The position numbers and the translations under genes are program-made. The notes beneath the pieces are model-generated. The model worked only from the letters and a program-made list of their open reading frames with translations. It ran no database searches and was not told the DNA's origin. DNA of 64,000 nt from Spirosoma oryzicola (lineage in GTDB: Bacteria; Bacteroidota; Bacteroidia; Cytophagales; Spirosomataceae), in NCBI RefSeq assembly GCF_021233055.1, contig NZ_CP089538.1, positions 5,162,501 through 5,226,500 on the forward strand, given 5' to 3'. Shown here in pieces: positions 9,938-17,903 of this stretch. Positions within the stretch are counted from its first letter, which is position 1, and every line of letters starts with the position of its first letter.

Positions 9938-9986
9938 ACCCCGTATAGACGGACAACCTTTGCCAAAGCCACAGCAGAAAAGCCTT

Positions 9987-10814
9987 TTAATTGAAAATTT
10001 CTACTTTTTTGGTTTGTAAGACCTGCATTGGAAAAACAGTTGTTGTATCGCCGGTCTGAAGCGTCAGGCTAGTCCCATCAACTTTAATGATTTCTCCCTT
10101 TACGTCGTCGATTTGGATGACTTGTCCTTCTTTGTATTTACTTCTGGAATAGAACGAAGACAGGATGTTTGACATTACGTCCCGTGAAGCAATTCCGTAG
10201 CCGACGGCAAACGCAAAAATTACGCCCCCGATGATGAGGTTGAAACTCGACTCCAGCAATTCTGTATTGATTCCTGCCTGACCGAGTGCGCTGATAACGG
10301 TAATGACGAGAAAGAAAACAAAAACTATCATACTTAGCAGACGCCCCGACGAGATGTTGAACGATTGACACATGCTCAACACGGCTTCCCGCAACGTATC
10401 AGCCACCAATACACCCACTTGTAGCATGATGGCTGCCGCAATCACTTTTGGAATAAAGCTGACCAACGACGAGACCATATCCGTGATAGCGGCCACACCC
10501 AAGGTTTCGGTAGCAGCCGTGATAAAAACCAGCAGGACAAAGTAGTAAAGTACTTTTCCGATAATTTCGCTTAGCTTGATTTCGGTGTTGAGTTGCTTGA
10601 TAATGCTTATTTCGTTCAGTCGGCTACCGATTTTGTCGAATCCAACCTGAGCCAGCACACGCCGAACAATAAATGCCATCAAACGCGCAACGCCAATACC
10701 AATTAACAGAATGACAATGGCCCCCAATATGCGTGGCACAAACTCGACGAACTGATCAATAAGCGTTTGAAATGTATTGCGTAAAACTTCGGTAATATTA
10801 GGGAGTTCTTTCAT
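9987..10814 (-). CDS. MscS-family mechanosensitive ion channel
   Basis: Inner-membrane channel protein of 275 residues. It has about four to five hydrophobic segments, beginning with a helix of the 'conserved TM helix' type (VPRILGAIVILLIGIGVARL). A glycine/alanine-rich pore-like helix follows (AFAVGYGIASRDVMSNILSSFY, about residues 200-221) and then a short MscS beta domain (EGQVIQIDDVKGEI). The C-terminal alpha/beta domain of E. coli MscS is missing, so this is a small MscS relative. The start was taken at the first ATG, which gives a natural cytoplasmic or amphipathic N terminus. Confidence 0.85.
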   Translation of the reverse strand: MKELPNITEVLRNTFQTLIDQFVEFVPRILGAIVILLIGIGVARLMAFIVRRVLAQVGFDKIGSRLNEISIIKQLNTEIKLSEIIGKVLYYFVLLVFITAATETLGVAAITDMVSSLVSFIPKVIAAAIMLQVGVLVADTLREAVLSMCQSFNISSGRLLSMIVFVFFLVITVISALGQAGINTELLESSFNLIIGGVIFAFAVGYGIASRDVMSNILSSFYSRSKYKEGQVIQIDDVKGEIIKVDGTSLTLQTGDTTTVFPMQVLQTKKVEIFN

Positions 10815-10847
10815 AAAGGTACGGTGTTCACTATTAATACAATTGGG

Positions 10848-11021
10848 CTATTGAGCAGGGTTAGCCAATACAGATACTACGCCAAACAGGTGGCCAACAT
10901 AAAGCTCCGTTACAGTAGCAAAATCTCGGATTAAGTCTATTTCCGAAAAAATTTCGGCTTTTAAGTGGGGTGGACATTCGGCGTCCGGTTCCATTTCCAG
11001 AAATGGGTTAGGCGTTTCCAT
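10848..11021 (-). CDS. 57-residue conserved-looking small protein next to the sigma factor
   Basis: A short reading frame from ATG at 11019-11021 to TAG at 10848-10850 encodes 57 residues and starts only 15 bases after the sigma-factor stop codon, so the two are almost certainly co-transcribed. The protein begins METPNPFLEMEPDAECPP and continues with a hydrophobic amphipathic half (ATVTELYVGHLFGVVSVLA). Its PPHLKAEIFSEID segment resembles PPALRTAIFEQIN in the anti-sigma-like protein at 30756-31265. I infer that it may be a reduced anti-sigma or sigma-partner protein. There is no membrane helix of full length and no known domain that I recognise. Confidence 0.65.
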   Translation of the reverse strand: METPNPFLEMEPDAECPPHLKAEIFSEIDLIRDFATVTELYVGHLFGVVSVLANPAQ

Positions 11022-11036
11022 CGCAATAATTAGTTT

Positions 11037-11645
11037 TTATTTAAAGGGCCATCGAATAGACAAAGCAGCTTTGATAGCCAGGAGTAACCAGAATACGGCT
11101 CCTTCCAAATAGTACTTCCGAAGTTTGTCACGCGTTCGCTTTAAGCGCATTTTTATAGCGCTTTCTGTAGTACCATGCATATCGGCAAGTTCGCGGATGC
11201 TGACATCATCCTGGTATTTCATGAGCAACAGGCTTTGCTCGGTCGGGTCCAGGTGCTCCATAGCTTTTTTGAGCTGCTGCGCTTCCAGTTCGGCCAACTC
11301 CGCCAGTCCATCGTCGCTGTTATCAACTTCCAGACGTTCCCAACCCTCGTCCATGTAGATTTCTGAGCGTCGGTGTGGCGCTCTTACGTGGTCGGTGCAG
11401 TAGTTATAGGTGATTGAGTATAGCCAGGTAGAAAACCTTGATTGCTCCTTAAAGCTGCCTATTTTGATGACAAGCTTTAGAAAAATATCGTGCGTAAGGT
11501 CCTCGGCCTGCTGGCTATCTTTAGTGAACGAAAGGCATTTTCTGTAGACCTTATCACAGTAGCGCTCATACAAACGCTCGAAATACGTATTCTTCTGCGT
11601 TTCAATATATAACCGGACCAATTCTTCGTCCGTCAATTGCTTCAT
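11037..11645 (-). CDS. ECF-type RNA polymerase sigma factor with hydrophobic C-terminal tail
   Basis: Alternative sigma factor of 202 residues. Region 2 is clear (FERLYERYCDKVYRKCLSF, then AEDLTHDIFLKL and the FSTWLYSITYNYCTDH promoter-melting segment), and region 4 follows (VSIRELADMHGTTESAIKMRLKRTRDKLR). Unusually, region 4 is followed by 25 extra residues containing a hydrophobic stretch (EGAVFWLLLAIKAALSI) that could be a membrane or protein-binding helix. A box TACTTTG lies on the minus strand at 11682-11688 with TTG at 11712-11714, a possible promoter with non-standard spacing. The regulon is unknown. Confidence 0.9.
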   Translation of the reverse strand: MKQLTDEELVRLYIETQKNTYFERLYERYCDKVYRKCLSFTKDSQQAEDLTHDIFLKLVIKIGSFKEQSRFSTWLYSITYNYCTDHVRAPHRRSEIYMDEGWERLEVDNSDDGLAELAELEAQQLKKAMEHLDPTEQSLLLMKYQDDVSIRELADMHGTTESAIKMRLKRTRDKLRKYYLEGAVFWLLLAIKAALSIRWPFK

Positions 11646-11837
11646 TAGTTCGGTGGGGCTATTAGAAACTCACAAAGCAGACAAAGTAACGGTTTTTGAC
11701 TATTTAGTTAACAATGAGCTTGCATTAACTCATAAAAATGGCTCTTCCTGGCGTTAACTATTCGATTTTCTACTACGAAATCGCCAATTAATTTATAAGC
11801 ATTTAGATGGCGTTTCCGTAGTCAACTTTCTGGAAAA

Positions 11838-11870
11838 ACAAAAAGCCCGGCTCCGAGCCAGGCTTTTTGT
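11838..11870 (-). terminator. Terminator after tsf
   Basis: A 15-bp stem with a single A/C mismatch and a 3-base loop (arms 11838-11852 and 11856-11870) stands just after the tsf stop. The minus-strand 3' arm ends in GGCTTTTTGT, followed by TTTTTCC, a classic intrinsic terminator. Confidence 0.9.
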
Positions 11871-11891
11871 AAAATGAGTATCGCTAAAAAC

Positions 11892-12725
11892 TTAACCGAT
11901 TGCTACGCGTTTGAACGCCGATACGGTCAGACCTTTGCTTGTTTTGTCGAGCAGTTGTGCGATCGTCAAAGAGTTGTCTTTCACGAACTCCTGATTCAAC
12001 AACGTATTCTCTTTGTAGAACTTGTTCAGCTTGCCCAGTGCGATTTTTTCGAGCATGGCTTCAGGCTTGCCTTCTTGACGAGCCTGTTCTTTACCAATCT
12101 CGATTTCACGCTCAACGATAGTCGAATCAACGCCGTCTTTGTCCAAAGCAACCGGCTTCATGGCCGCAATCTGCATGGCGATGTCTTTACCCACTTCGGC
12201 TACATCCGTACCGTTTGTGTTGGTCAGGCCAACCAGAACGCCCAGTTTACCGTTTGAGTGAATGTAAGAAACGACTTGATCAGCGGTGACGGTTTCGAAC
12301 GAAGCAACGTCGATTTTCTCACCAATTTTACCCATCAGGTCCGTGATATGATCCTGAAGAGCACGGCCATCAGCCTGAGGTGTAGCCAGCAAAGTAGCTT
12401 TGTCAGTTGCATCTGTTGCAACTGCTGTGCTAATTACGGCCATTGCCAGATTCTGGAAATCAGCAACTTTCGAAACAGGCTCCGTTTCGCAAGCCAGTGC
12501 AATTACTTTACCACTTTTTCCGTCGGGGCTAACGTGTGCCAATACAACACCTTCGGCCGTTGCGTTGTCAGCCCGTTTGTCAGCTATTTTCTGACCCTGC
12601 TTCCGCAGAATCTCTTTTGCTTTTTCAAAATCGCCTTCGGCTTCGGTAAGGGCCTTTTTACAGTCCATCATACCTGCTCCGGTCTCTTGCCGAAGTTTGT
12701 TTACGTCAGCAGCGGTAATTGCCAT
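11892..12725 (-). CDS. tsf: Translation elongation factor Ts
   Basis: EF-Ts is the cytoplasmic nucleotide-exchange factor for EF-Tu. The 277 residues begin with the family signature for the N-terminal UBA-like domain (ITAADVNKLRQETGAGMMDCKKAL) and include the GKIGVLVG-like GKLGVLVG and DIAMQIAAMKP segments of the core. The length is typical. It follows rpsB after 167 bases that hold an imperfect hairpin at 12808-12836, and ends at a strong terminator. rpsB-tsf is a near-universal pair. Confidence 0.97.
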   Translation of the reverse strand: MAITAADVNKLRQETGAGMMDCKKALTEAEGDFEKAKEILRKQGQKIADKRADNATAEGVVLAHVSPDGKSGKVIALACETEPVSKVADFQNLAMAVISTAVATDATDKATLLATPQADGRALQDHITDLMGKIGEKIDVASFETVTADQVVSYIHSNGKLGVLVGLTNTNGTDVAEVGKDIAMQIAAMKPVALDKDGVDSTIVEREIEIGKEQARQEGKPEAMLEKIALGKLNKFYKENTLLNQEFVKDNSLTIAQLLDKTSKGLTVSAFKRVAIG

Positions 12726-12807
12726 TGTTTTGGAGTTTTCAGTTTAATTGTTTTCCGTTTTCAGTCTATGATAAACCGAAAATGAAATCGAAATTAATTT
12801 TTATAGA

Positions 12808-12836
12808 ATAGCCCATAGCGGATGGCTACGGGCTAT
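12808..12836 (-). other. Imperfect hairpin between rpsB and tsf
   Basis: A stem of ATAGCCC with GGGCTAT, one A/C mismatch and four inner pairs, with a 5-base loop. On the minus strand it is followed by TCTATAAAAATTAATTTC, so it could act as a weak terminator or attenuator that adjusts tsf relative to rpsB. The assignment is uncertain. Confidence 0.4.
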
Positions 12837-12892
12837 CGTTTGACATTCAATATTCAGTTAGGCTGGATAGCACCATCTGTACCCTGAATGTT

Positions 12893-13726
12893 TTATGCTT
12901 CTTGCTCATCTTCAGCAACAGCCGCTGGCGAAGAGGTAGCTTCTGGCTGTGATTCGCCTTCGGCTTTAGCCTGAGCAAGATCTTCAGCACGTTTCGCTTC
13001 TTCTTCTTCCTGGACGCGCTGATCGTCTTTATCCTGCTTCCGCTCCATCAGACCTTCTTCGATGGCCTTACCGATAGCAAGCGTAATCAGCGATATTGAC
13101 TTATAAGCATCATCATTAGCTGGAATAGCGAAGTCAACAGCTTCTGGATTCGAGTTTGTATCGCACATAGCAAATACAGGGATACCCAGGCGGTGTGCTT
13201 CAGCAACAGCGATGTGTTCGCGTTTTACGTCAACAACGAACAGAGCAGCTGGCAGACGGGTCAGATCGGCGATACCACCGAGTACACGCTCCAGTTTTTC
13301 TTTATCACGGGTCCGTGTCAAACGCTCCCGCTTGGCAATGCTTTTGATGGTCTCCTCATCTTTCAGCATTTTGTCCAGCGTTTGCATTTTTTTCAGCGAT
13401 TTGCGGATCGTCGCGAAGTTCGTCAACATACCGCCCTGCCAGCGGTCGGTAACGTAAGGCATTTTCAGACGACGCGCTTCTTCCGAAACGATCTCCTGCG
13501 CCTGTTTCTTCGTGGCCACAAACATCACTTTCCGGCCCGAGCGAACGATACCTTTGATAGCGTTCGAAGCCTCTTCCAGCGCGGCTACTGTTTTGTTGAG
13601 GTCAATAATGTGGATGCCGTTCTTCTCCATGAAGATGTACGGAGCCATCCGGGGGTCCCACTTACGCGTAAGGTGGCCAAAGTGCACACCAGCGTCGAGG
13701 AGGTCTTTATATTCGATTTGTGCCAT
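12893..13726 (-). CDS. rpsB: 30S ribosomal protein S2
   Basis: Small-subunit ribosomal protein S2. The start [18 protein letters not shown] matches the conserved N terminus, giving 277 residues; the longer frame from 13768 adds 14 non-conserved residues. The core motifs [24 protein letters not shown] and the C-terminal [13 protein letters not shown] are present. A charged, alanine- and glutamate-rich tail of about 50 residues follows the fold, an extension often seen in Bacteroidota. It is the third gene of rplM-rpsI-rpsB-tsf. Confidence 0.97.
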   Translation of the reverse strand: MAQIEYKDLLDAGVHFGHLTRKWDPRMAPYIFMEKNGIHIIDLNKTVAALEEASNAIKGIVRSGRKVMFVATKKQAQEIVSEEARRLKMPYVTDRWQGGMLTNFATIRKSLKKMQTLDKMLKDEETIKSIAKRERLTRTRDKEKLERVLGGIADLTRLPAALFVVDVKREHIAVAEAHRLGIPVFAMCDTNSNPEAVDFAIPANDDAYKSISLITLAIGKAIEEGLMERKQDKDDQRVQEEEEAKRAEDLAQAKAEGESQPEATSSPAAVAEDEQEA

Positions 13727-13882
13727 TTCCGTTAAGAAAAATGAGTTTTTAAAAGTACGCAGCACCACCCGTCGGCATCATCTAAGGGCAGTCTGGACGA
13801 GATAAAGTTTCCAGTTGGTTTGGCCTGCGTTTTCCTTGTCAATACAAGTGAAAGCCACAACCGAAACAACCGTAAACTGATA

Positions 13883-14269
13883 TTAGCGTTTCGAGAACTG
13901 GAACCGACGACGTGCTTTCCGGCGACCGTATTTCTTACGCTCAACCATGCGCGAGTCACGCGTCAGGAAGCCTTCTTTCTTGAGGGCAGGACGGAAGTCA
14001 CCGTTCAGTTCAACCAACGCACGAGCAATTGCCATGCGAGTAGCTTCAGCCTGACCCGATACACCACCACCACGAACGTTTACTTTTACGTCGTAGCCGC
14101 CAACACCGTTAACGGTTGAGAAAGGCTGGTTCAAGATAATTTGCAGTACTTCGGTAGGGAAATATTGTTTGTAATCTTTCCCGTTTACCGAGATGGCTCC
14201 GCTGCCCGCCGACAGATAAACGCGGGAGATGGCAGTTTTACGGCGGCCAATGGTGTTAATACGATCCAT
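13883..14269 (-). CDS. rpsI: 30S ribosomal protein S9
   Basis: Small-subunit ribosomal protein S9 of 128 residues. The N terminus (RINTIGRRKTAISRVYLSAG), the GGGVSGQAEATRMAIARAL core and the basic C-terminal tail ending in FSKR, which reaches the decoding centre, are intact. The start lies 6 bases after the rplM stop, so the two are translated from one message, as in most bacteria. Confidence 0.98.
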   Translation of the reverse strand: MDRINTIGRRKTAISRVYLSAGSGAISVNGKDYKQYFPTEVLQIILNQPFSTVNGVGGYDVKVNVRGGGVSGQAEATRMAIARALVELNGDFRPALKKEGFLTRDSRMVERKKYGRRKARRRFQFSKR

Positions 14270-14275
14270 TATGAC

Positions 14276-14719
14276 TTAGAATTTAACTGCTTTAGGTTGC
14301 TGAGCCTCGTGCGGATGTTGATCACCAGCGTAAACGTACAGATTCGTGTACAACCGACGACCAAGCCGATTTTTCGGCAACATGCCTTTTACGGCGTGTT
14401 CGATGATGCGCTCGGGGTGCTTTTCCAGCAACAACCGGGGCGTAGCGAACCGTTGACCACCCGGATAACCCGTGTGGCGGACATAAACTTTGTCGGTCAA
14501 CTTCGAGCCGGTCAGGCGAACCTTATCGGCATTGATGACGATCACGTTATCCCCGCAGTCAACGTGTGGCGTAAAGTTGGTTTTGTGTTTGCCGCGGATC
14601 AGACGTGCGATTTGACTGGCCAACCGACCAAGCACTTCGCCCTGAGCGTCAACCACAATCCACTCCTTTTGCGCCGTTTCTTTGTTGGCAGAGATGGTTT
14701 TGTAACTGAGCGTATTCAC
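14276..14719 (-). CDS. rplM: 50S ribosomal protein L13
   Basis: Large-subunit ribosomal protein L13 of 147 residues, with the family segments [32 protein letters not shown] and [11 protein letters not shown]. It is first in the rplM-rpsI-rpsB-tsf run. A good promoter sits upstream at 14794-14824, overlapping the mraY terminator. Confidence 0.98.
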   Translation of the reverse strand: MNTLSYKTISANKETAQKEWIVVDAQGEVLGRLASQIARLIRGKHKTNFTPHVDCGDNVIVINADKVRLTGSKLTDKVYVRHTGYPGGQRFATPRLLLEKHPERIIEHAVKGMLPKNRLGRRLYTNLYVYAGDQHPHEAQQPKAVKF

Positions 14720-14761
14720 TGTTATGGAGACTAATTAATTGATTTCTAAAACGTTGCTTAA

Positions 14762-14794
14762 ATAAAAAGCACTCCCGCTTCGAAACGGGAGTGC
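14762..14794 (-). terminator. Terminator after mraY
   Basis: A 9-bp perfect stem (GCACTCCCG with CGGGAGTGC at 14769-14777 and 14786-14794, loop of 8) is followed on the minus strand by TTTTTATT. It closes the ftsL-ftsI-murE-mraY transcript and abuts the rplM -7 box. Confidence 0.85.
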
Positions 14795-14824
14795 AAATAT
14801 AGGCGTTATCTTGCTGAAAAACAA
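14794..14824 (-). promoter_or_regulatory. Promoter for rplM-rpsI-rpsB-tsf
   Basis: Reading the minus strand, TTG (14822-14824), 20 bases and TATATTTG (14794-14801) match the Bacteroidota housekeeping form TTTG-N17-23-TAnnTTTG. Transcription would start inside the terminator hairpin of the preceding gene, about 70 bases before the rplM start. Confidence 0.75.
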
Positions 14825-14845
14825 GGTCCTGCCGATTTTTCCTTC

Positions 14846-16054
14846 TTAGCGTAGTTTCAGCGTTGCCAAAGCCAGTACGGCCAGAATGATTCCGACAATC
14901 CAGAAACGGGTTACTAATTTGGCTTCGTGGTACCCTTTCTTCTGAAAATGGTGATGCAGGGGCGACATGAGAAATACGCGTCTACCCTCTCCGTACTTAC
15001 GCTTGGTGTATTTGAAATAGCTGACCTGTATGATGACCGATAGATTTTCGATCAGGAAAATTCCGCAGACGAGAGGAATCATTAGCTCTTTACGGATCGC
15101 CAGAAACAGTACGGCAATAACACCACCAATCATTAAGCTGCCGGTATCGCCCATAAACACCTGCGCCGGGTACGAATTGTACCAGAGAAAGCCCACGCAG
15201 GCTCCCACAAAAGCCGCGCAGAAAACGACCAACTCACCCGAATTGGGAATGAACATGATCGTTAAGTACTGCGATGCAATCTTGTTGCTCGATAGCCAGG
15301 CCAATATCGCTAAGGTTATTCCTATGACAACCGATGTACCAGCTGCCAACCCATCAATCCCATCTGTAATATTAGCACCGTTCGAGACAGCCGTAATGAT
15401 AAAGATACACACTAATACATAGACAATCCAGGTGTAACTATCAGGTAATAAGCCAAACAACAGCGAGCTGTAATCGAAGTCAATGTTCTTGACAAACGGA
15501 ACTGTTGTCAGCGTGGACTTTATATCGGTGTATACATCGGGGACGGCGGATGTATTCAGCAAACGCGGAGCGTACTTACGAATTTTAACGTACTGGTTGA
15601 AATAGAGCGTCAGGCCGACAATCAATCCTAATCCGATTTGCCCGACCACTTTAAATCTGCCTTCTAGTCCTTCTTTATTCTTTTTGAAGACTTTGATGTA
15701 ATCATCCAAAAAGCCGATCAGTCCCGTCCATACGGTTGAAACCAAGGCGAGTACGATATAAACGTTTGACAACTTGGCAAAGAGCAGGGCGGGGATCAGC
15801 AACGACGCCAGGATGATAAAACCACCCATTGTTGGGGTTCCGCGCTTCTGCATTTGTCCTTCCAACCCAAGGTCCCGAATGGATTCACCGATCTGAAGAT
15901 TTCGCAGTATGTCGATAATACGACGACCAAAGACAGCCGCAATCAGAAGCGAGGTGATGACAGCACCGAGTGCCCGGAACGAAATATATTGGAAAACCCC
16001 GGCGCCAGGGAAGTTGTAGCGTTCGTCAAGAAAATGAAAGAGGTAATAAAGCAT
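14846..16054 (-). CDS. mraY: Phospho-N-acetylmuramoyl-pentapeptide transferase MraY
   Basis: Inner-membrane enzyme that transfers phospho-MurNAc-pentapeptide to undecaprenyl phosphate to make lipid I. The 402 residues contain about ten membrane helices and the family motifs: GTPTMGG after the second helix, the catalytic aspartate pair in [32 protein letters not shown] and the histidine motif [11 protein letters not shown]. It is the last gene of the ftsL-ftsI-murE-mraY segment and is separated from murE by a hairpin-bearing spacer of 125 bases. Confidence 0.97.
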   Translation of the reverse strand: MLYYLFHFLDERYNFPGAGVFQYISFRALGAVITSLLIAAVFGRRIIDILRNLQIGESIRDLGLEGQMQKRGTPTMGGFIILASLLIPALLFAKLSNVYIVLALVSTVWTGLIGFLDDYIKVFKKNKEGLEGRFKVVGQIGLGLIVGLTLYFNQYVKIRKYAPRLLNTSAVPDVYTDIKSTLTTVPFVKNIDFDYSSLLFGLLPDSYTWIVYVLVCIFIITAVSNGANITDGIDGLAAGTSVVIGITLAILAWLSSNKIASQYLTIMFIPNSGELVVFCAAFVGACVGFLWYNSYPAQVFMGDTGSLMIGGVIAVLFLAIRKELMIPLVCGIFLIENLSVIIQVSYFKYTKRKYGEGRRVFLMSPLHHHFQKKGYHEAKLVTRFWIVGIILAVLALATLKLR

Positions 16055-16089
16055 AAAGTGTGATGACCGGGCCGCCGGTGCGGTGAATG

Positions 16090-16152
16090 AGCGATTGGGC
16101 GATTGAGTGAATAAAAATAAGCGTCAGCTATTCACTCAATCGCTCAATCGCT
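16090..16152. repeat. Intergenic hairpin of the GAGTGAA/GAGCGA type, copy 1 (murE-mraY)
   Basis: A 24-base arm (16090-16113) pairs with 16129-16152 with a single G-U wobble, around a 15-base loop. The arms are made of repeated GCGATTG and GAGTGAATA words. Similar word-built hairpins occur at 49021, 49629, 50150 and 56831. It lies within a co-directional gene pair with no U-tract, so it is more likely an RNA-stability or mobile repeat element than a simple terminator. Confidence 0.75.
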
Positions 16153-16179
16153 TAGTCACAATTAGATTACACGCCAAAG

Positions 16180-17658
16180 TTACTGATTTCCGCGTTCCGA
16201 GAAAGTCTCCCGCAATACGGCCCGGTCATCAAAATCGTACTTAACGCCCTTAATTTCCTGATAGGTCTCGTGACCTTTGCCCGCTACCAGAATAATGTCG
16301 TGTGGGCCAGCCAATGAAACAGCTCGCCGGATGGCTTCGTGACGATCTTCAATCGTTACCGTTTTTTTGACATCAACGGGAGAAACACCAGCCTGCATTT
16401 GCTCCAAGATCGCCATCGGATCTTCATTGCGCGGATTGTCGGAGGTAAGAATAACCCGGTTGCTGAACCGACAGGCAATATCAGCCATAACGGGTCGCTT
16501 GGCGGCATCGCGATTGCCCCCACACCCCACAACGGTTATCACCTGCGGTAAATAGCCCTGTTCGTTAGCCTGACGCAGTCCGTTGATCGTTTCCAGCACA
16601 TTTTGCAAGGCATCGGGCGTGTGAGCGTAATCGACGATACCAACAATCTTGTCGTCGGAAATAACCTGCTCAAAACGGCCCGGCGGTGGTGTAATACCCG
16701 ATAACAACGTAAGCACTTCGTCGGCATCTTCGCCTAACAGGATCGCTGCACCATAAACGCTCAGTAGGTTATAGGCATTAAATCGACCAATGAGCTTAAA
16801 CCATACCTCTTTGTCGTTGACCAGCATGTTTAGCCCAAACAGGCTATCGGCCAGAATTTTACCTTTGAAACTGGCAAGCGTCTGTAACGAGTAGGTTTCT
16901 TTTTGGGCAGCCGTATTCTGGAGCATAACCAGTCCTCGCTTATCGTCTACATTGGTCAGTGCAAACGCCGTGGCAGGAAGCTGGTCGAAAAAGCCTTTTT
17001 TTGCCCGAATATAATTGTCGAAGGTACCGTGAAAGTCGAGGTGATCGTGGGTAATGTTCGTAAAGATCCCACCCGCAAAGGTTAGGCCGGCAATGCGCTC
17101 CTGCACGACCGAATGTGAGCTTACCTCCATGAACACATGCGTGCAACCGTTGGCCAGCATCTGCGTCAACAACTGGTTGATGGTGATCACATCGGGGGTA
17201 GTATGCGTGGCCGGAATGATCTGATCGTCAATCTGGTTCTGAACCGTCGACAGCAGCCCACACCGGTAGCCTAATCCACGAAAGAGCCGGAATAGCAGGG
17301 TAGCCACAGACGTTTTACCATTGGTTCCTGTTACGCCCACCAATTTGAGTTTCCGCGATGGTTGATCATAGAAATTGGCGGCTACCAATCCCATCGACCG
17401 GGCGGAATCCAGCACCCCTACGTAGGCAACCTGCGGATTAATGTCATCCGGAAGTTCTTCGCACAAAATCGCTGCGGCTCCCTGACGAACGGCGGTTGCG
17501 ATAAAATTGTGGCCGTCGGTAACGGTTCCGCGCACGGCCACGAACAAACTACCCGGACCAACCTTGCGGGAGTCCATGGTGATACCGGTAATCTCGGTTT
17601 CCATACTGCCCGAAGTCGCCAGCAGGGATACTTTATAGAAAAGGTCTTTAAGCTGCAT
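16180..17658 (-). CDS. murE: UDP-MurNAc-tripeptide synthetase MurE (meso-diaminopimelate type)
   Basis: Cytoplasmic ligase that adds the third stem amino acid. The start at MQLKDLFYKV gives 492 residues, with SRKVGPGSLFVAVRG in the N domain and the ATP loop GTNGKTS at 111-117. The amino-acid selectivity motif is DNPR (in LTSDNPRNEDP), which marks enzymes that use meso-diaminopimelate rather than lysine, so the peptidoglycan should be A1gamma type. The longer frame from 17697 runs through a leader hairpin and was rejected. Confidence 0.96.
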   Translation of the reverse strand: MQLKDLFYKVSLLATSGSMETEITGITMDSRKVGPGSLFVAVRGTVTDGHNFIATAVRQGAAAILCEELPDDINPQVAYVGVLDSARSMGLVAANFYDQPSRKLKLVGVTGTNGKTSVATLLFRLFRGLGYRCGLLSTVQNQIDDQIIPATHTTPDVITINQLLTQMLANGCTHVFMEVSSHSVVQERIAGLTFAGGIFTNITHDHLDFHGTFDNYIRAKKGFFDQLPATAFALTNVDDKRGLVMLQNTAAQKETYSLQTLASFKGKILADSLFGLNMLVNDKEVWFKLIGRFNAYNLLSVYGAAILLGEDADEVLTLLSGITPPPGRFEQVISDDKIVGIVDYAHTPDALQNVLETINGLRQANEQGYLPQVITVVGCGGNRDAAKRPVMADIACRFSNRVILTSDNPRNEDPMAILEQMQAGVSPVDVKKTVTIEDRHEAIRRAVSLAGPHDIILVAGKGHETYQEIKGVKYDFDDRAVLRETFSERGNQ

Positions 17659-17665
17659 ATAGATG

Positions 17666-17719
17666 GAACGAGTCTCATACCCGTCTTGCGATTGCAAAAA
17701 AACGGATTGAGACTCGTTC
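17666..17719 (-). other. Leader hairpin directly before murE
   Basis: Arms 17666-17677 and 17708-17719 (GAACGAGTCTCA and its complement) form 12 perfect pairs, and four more pairs follow after a small internal loop. The base of the stem is 7 bases from the murE start codon, close enough to mask ribosome binding. There is no U-tract after it. Confidence 0.6.
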
Positions 17720-17788
17720 TACCTAATTTTCGGGAAGACGACCTGTATTGTCAGGAATCAGTAAAACGCGTGATAGGCTGCTAAGTGA

Positions 17789-17835
17789 GTGGTGTCGGCG
17801 GGGCCGCCCGCGCGGTTCTCAAAAACCGACACCAC
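17789..17835. repeat. TTCTCAAA-loop hairpin, copy 1 (ftsI-murE)
   Basis: Arms GTGGTGTCGG (17789-17798) and CCGACACCAC (17826-17835) enclose a GC-rich stretch (GGGGCCGCCCGCGC) and the sequence GGTTCTCAAAAACC. A second element at 32392-32455 shares GGTGTC, GGTTCTCAAA and GACACC in the same order. Both lie between genes. Confidence 0.65.
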
Positions 17836-17903
17836 CAGAGAAGAATATTAGAGTAGGCAAATCCAATAGTTCGGACAATATAGGAAGACGACCGGGCCGT
17901 ACT

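Noticed and set aside
14141..14734. 197-codon open frame on the plus strand across rplM/rpsI
   Set aside because: It lies antisense to two well-conserved ribosomal protein genes and has no recognisable domain; it is a shadow frame.
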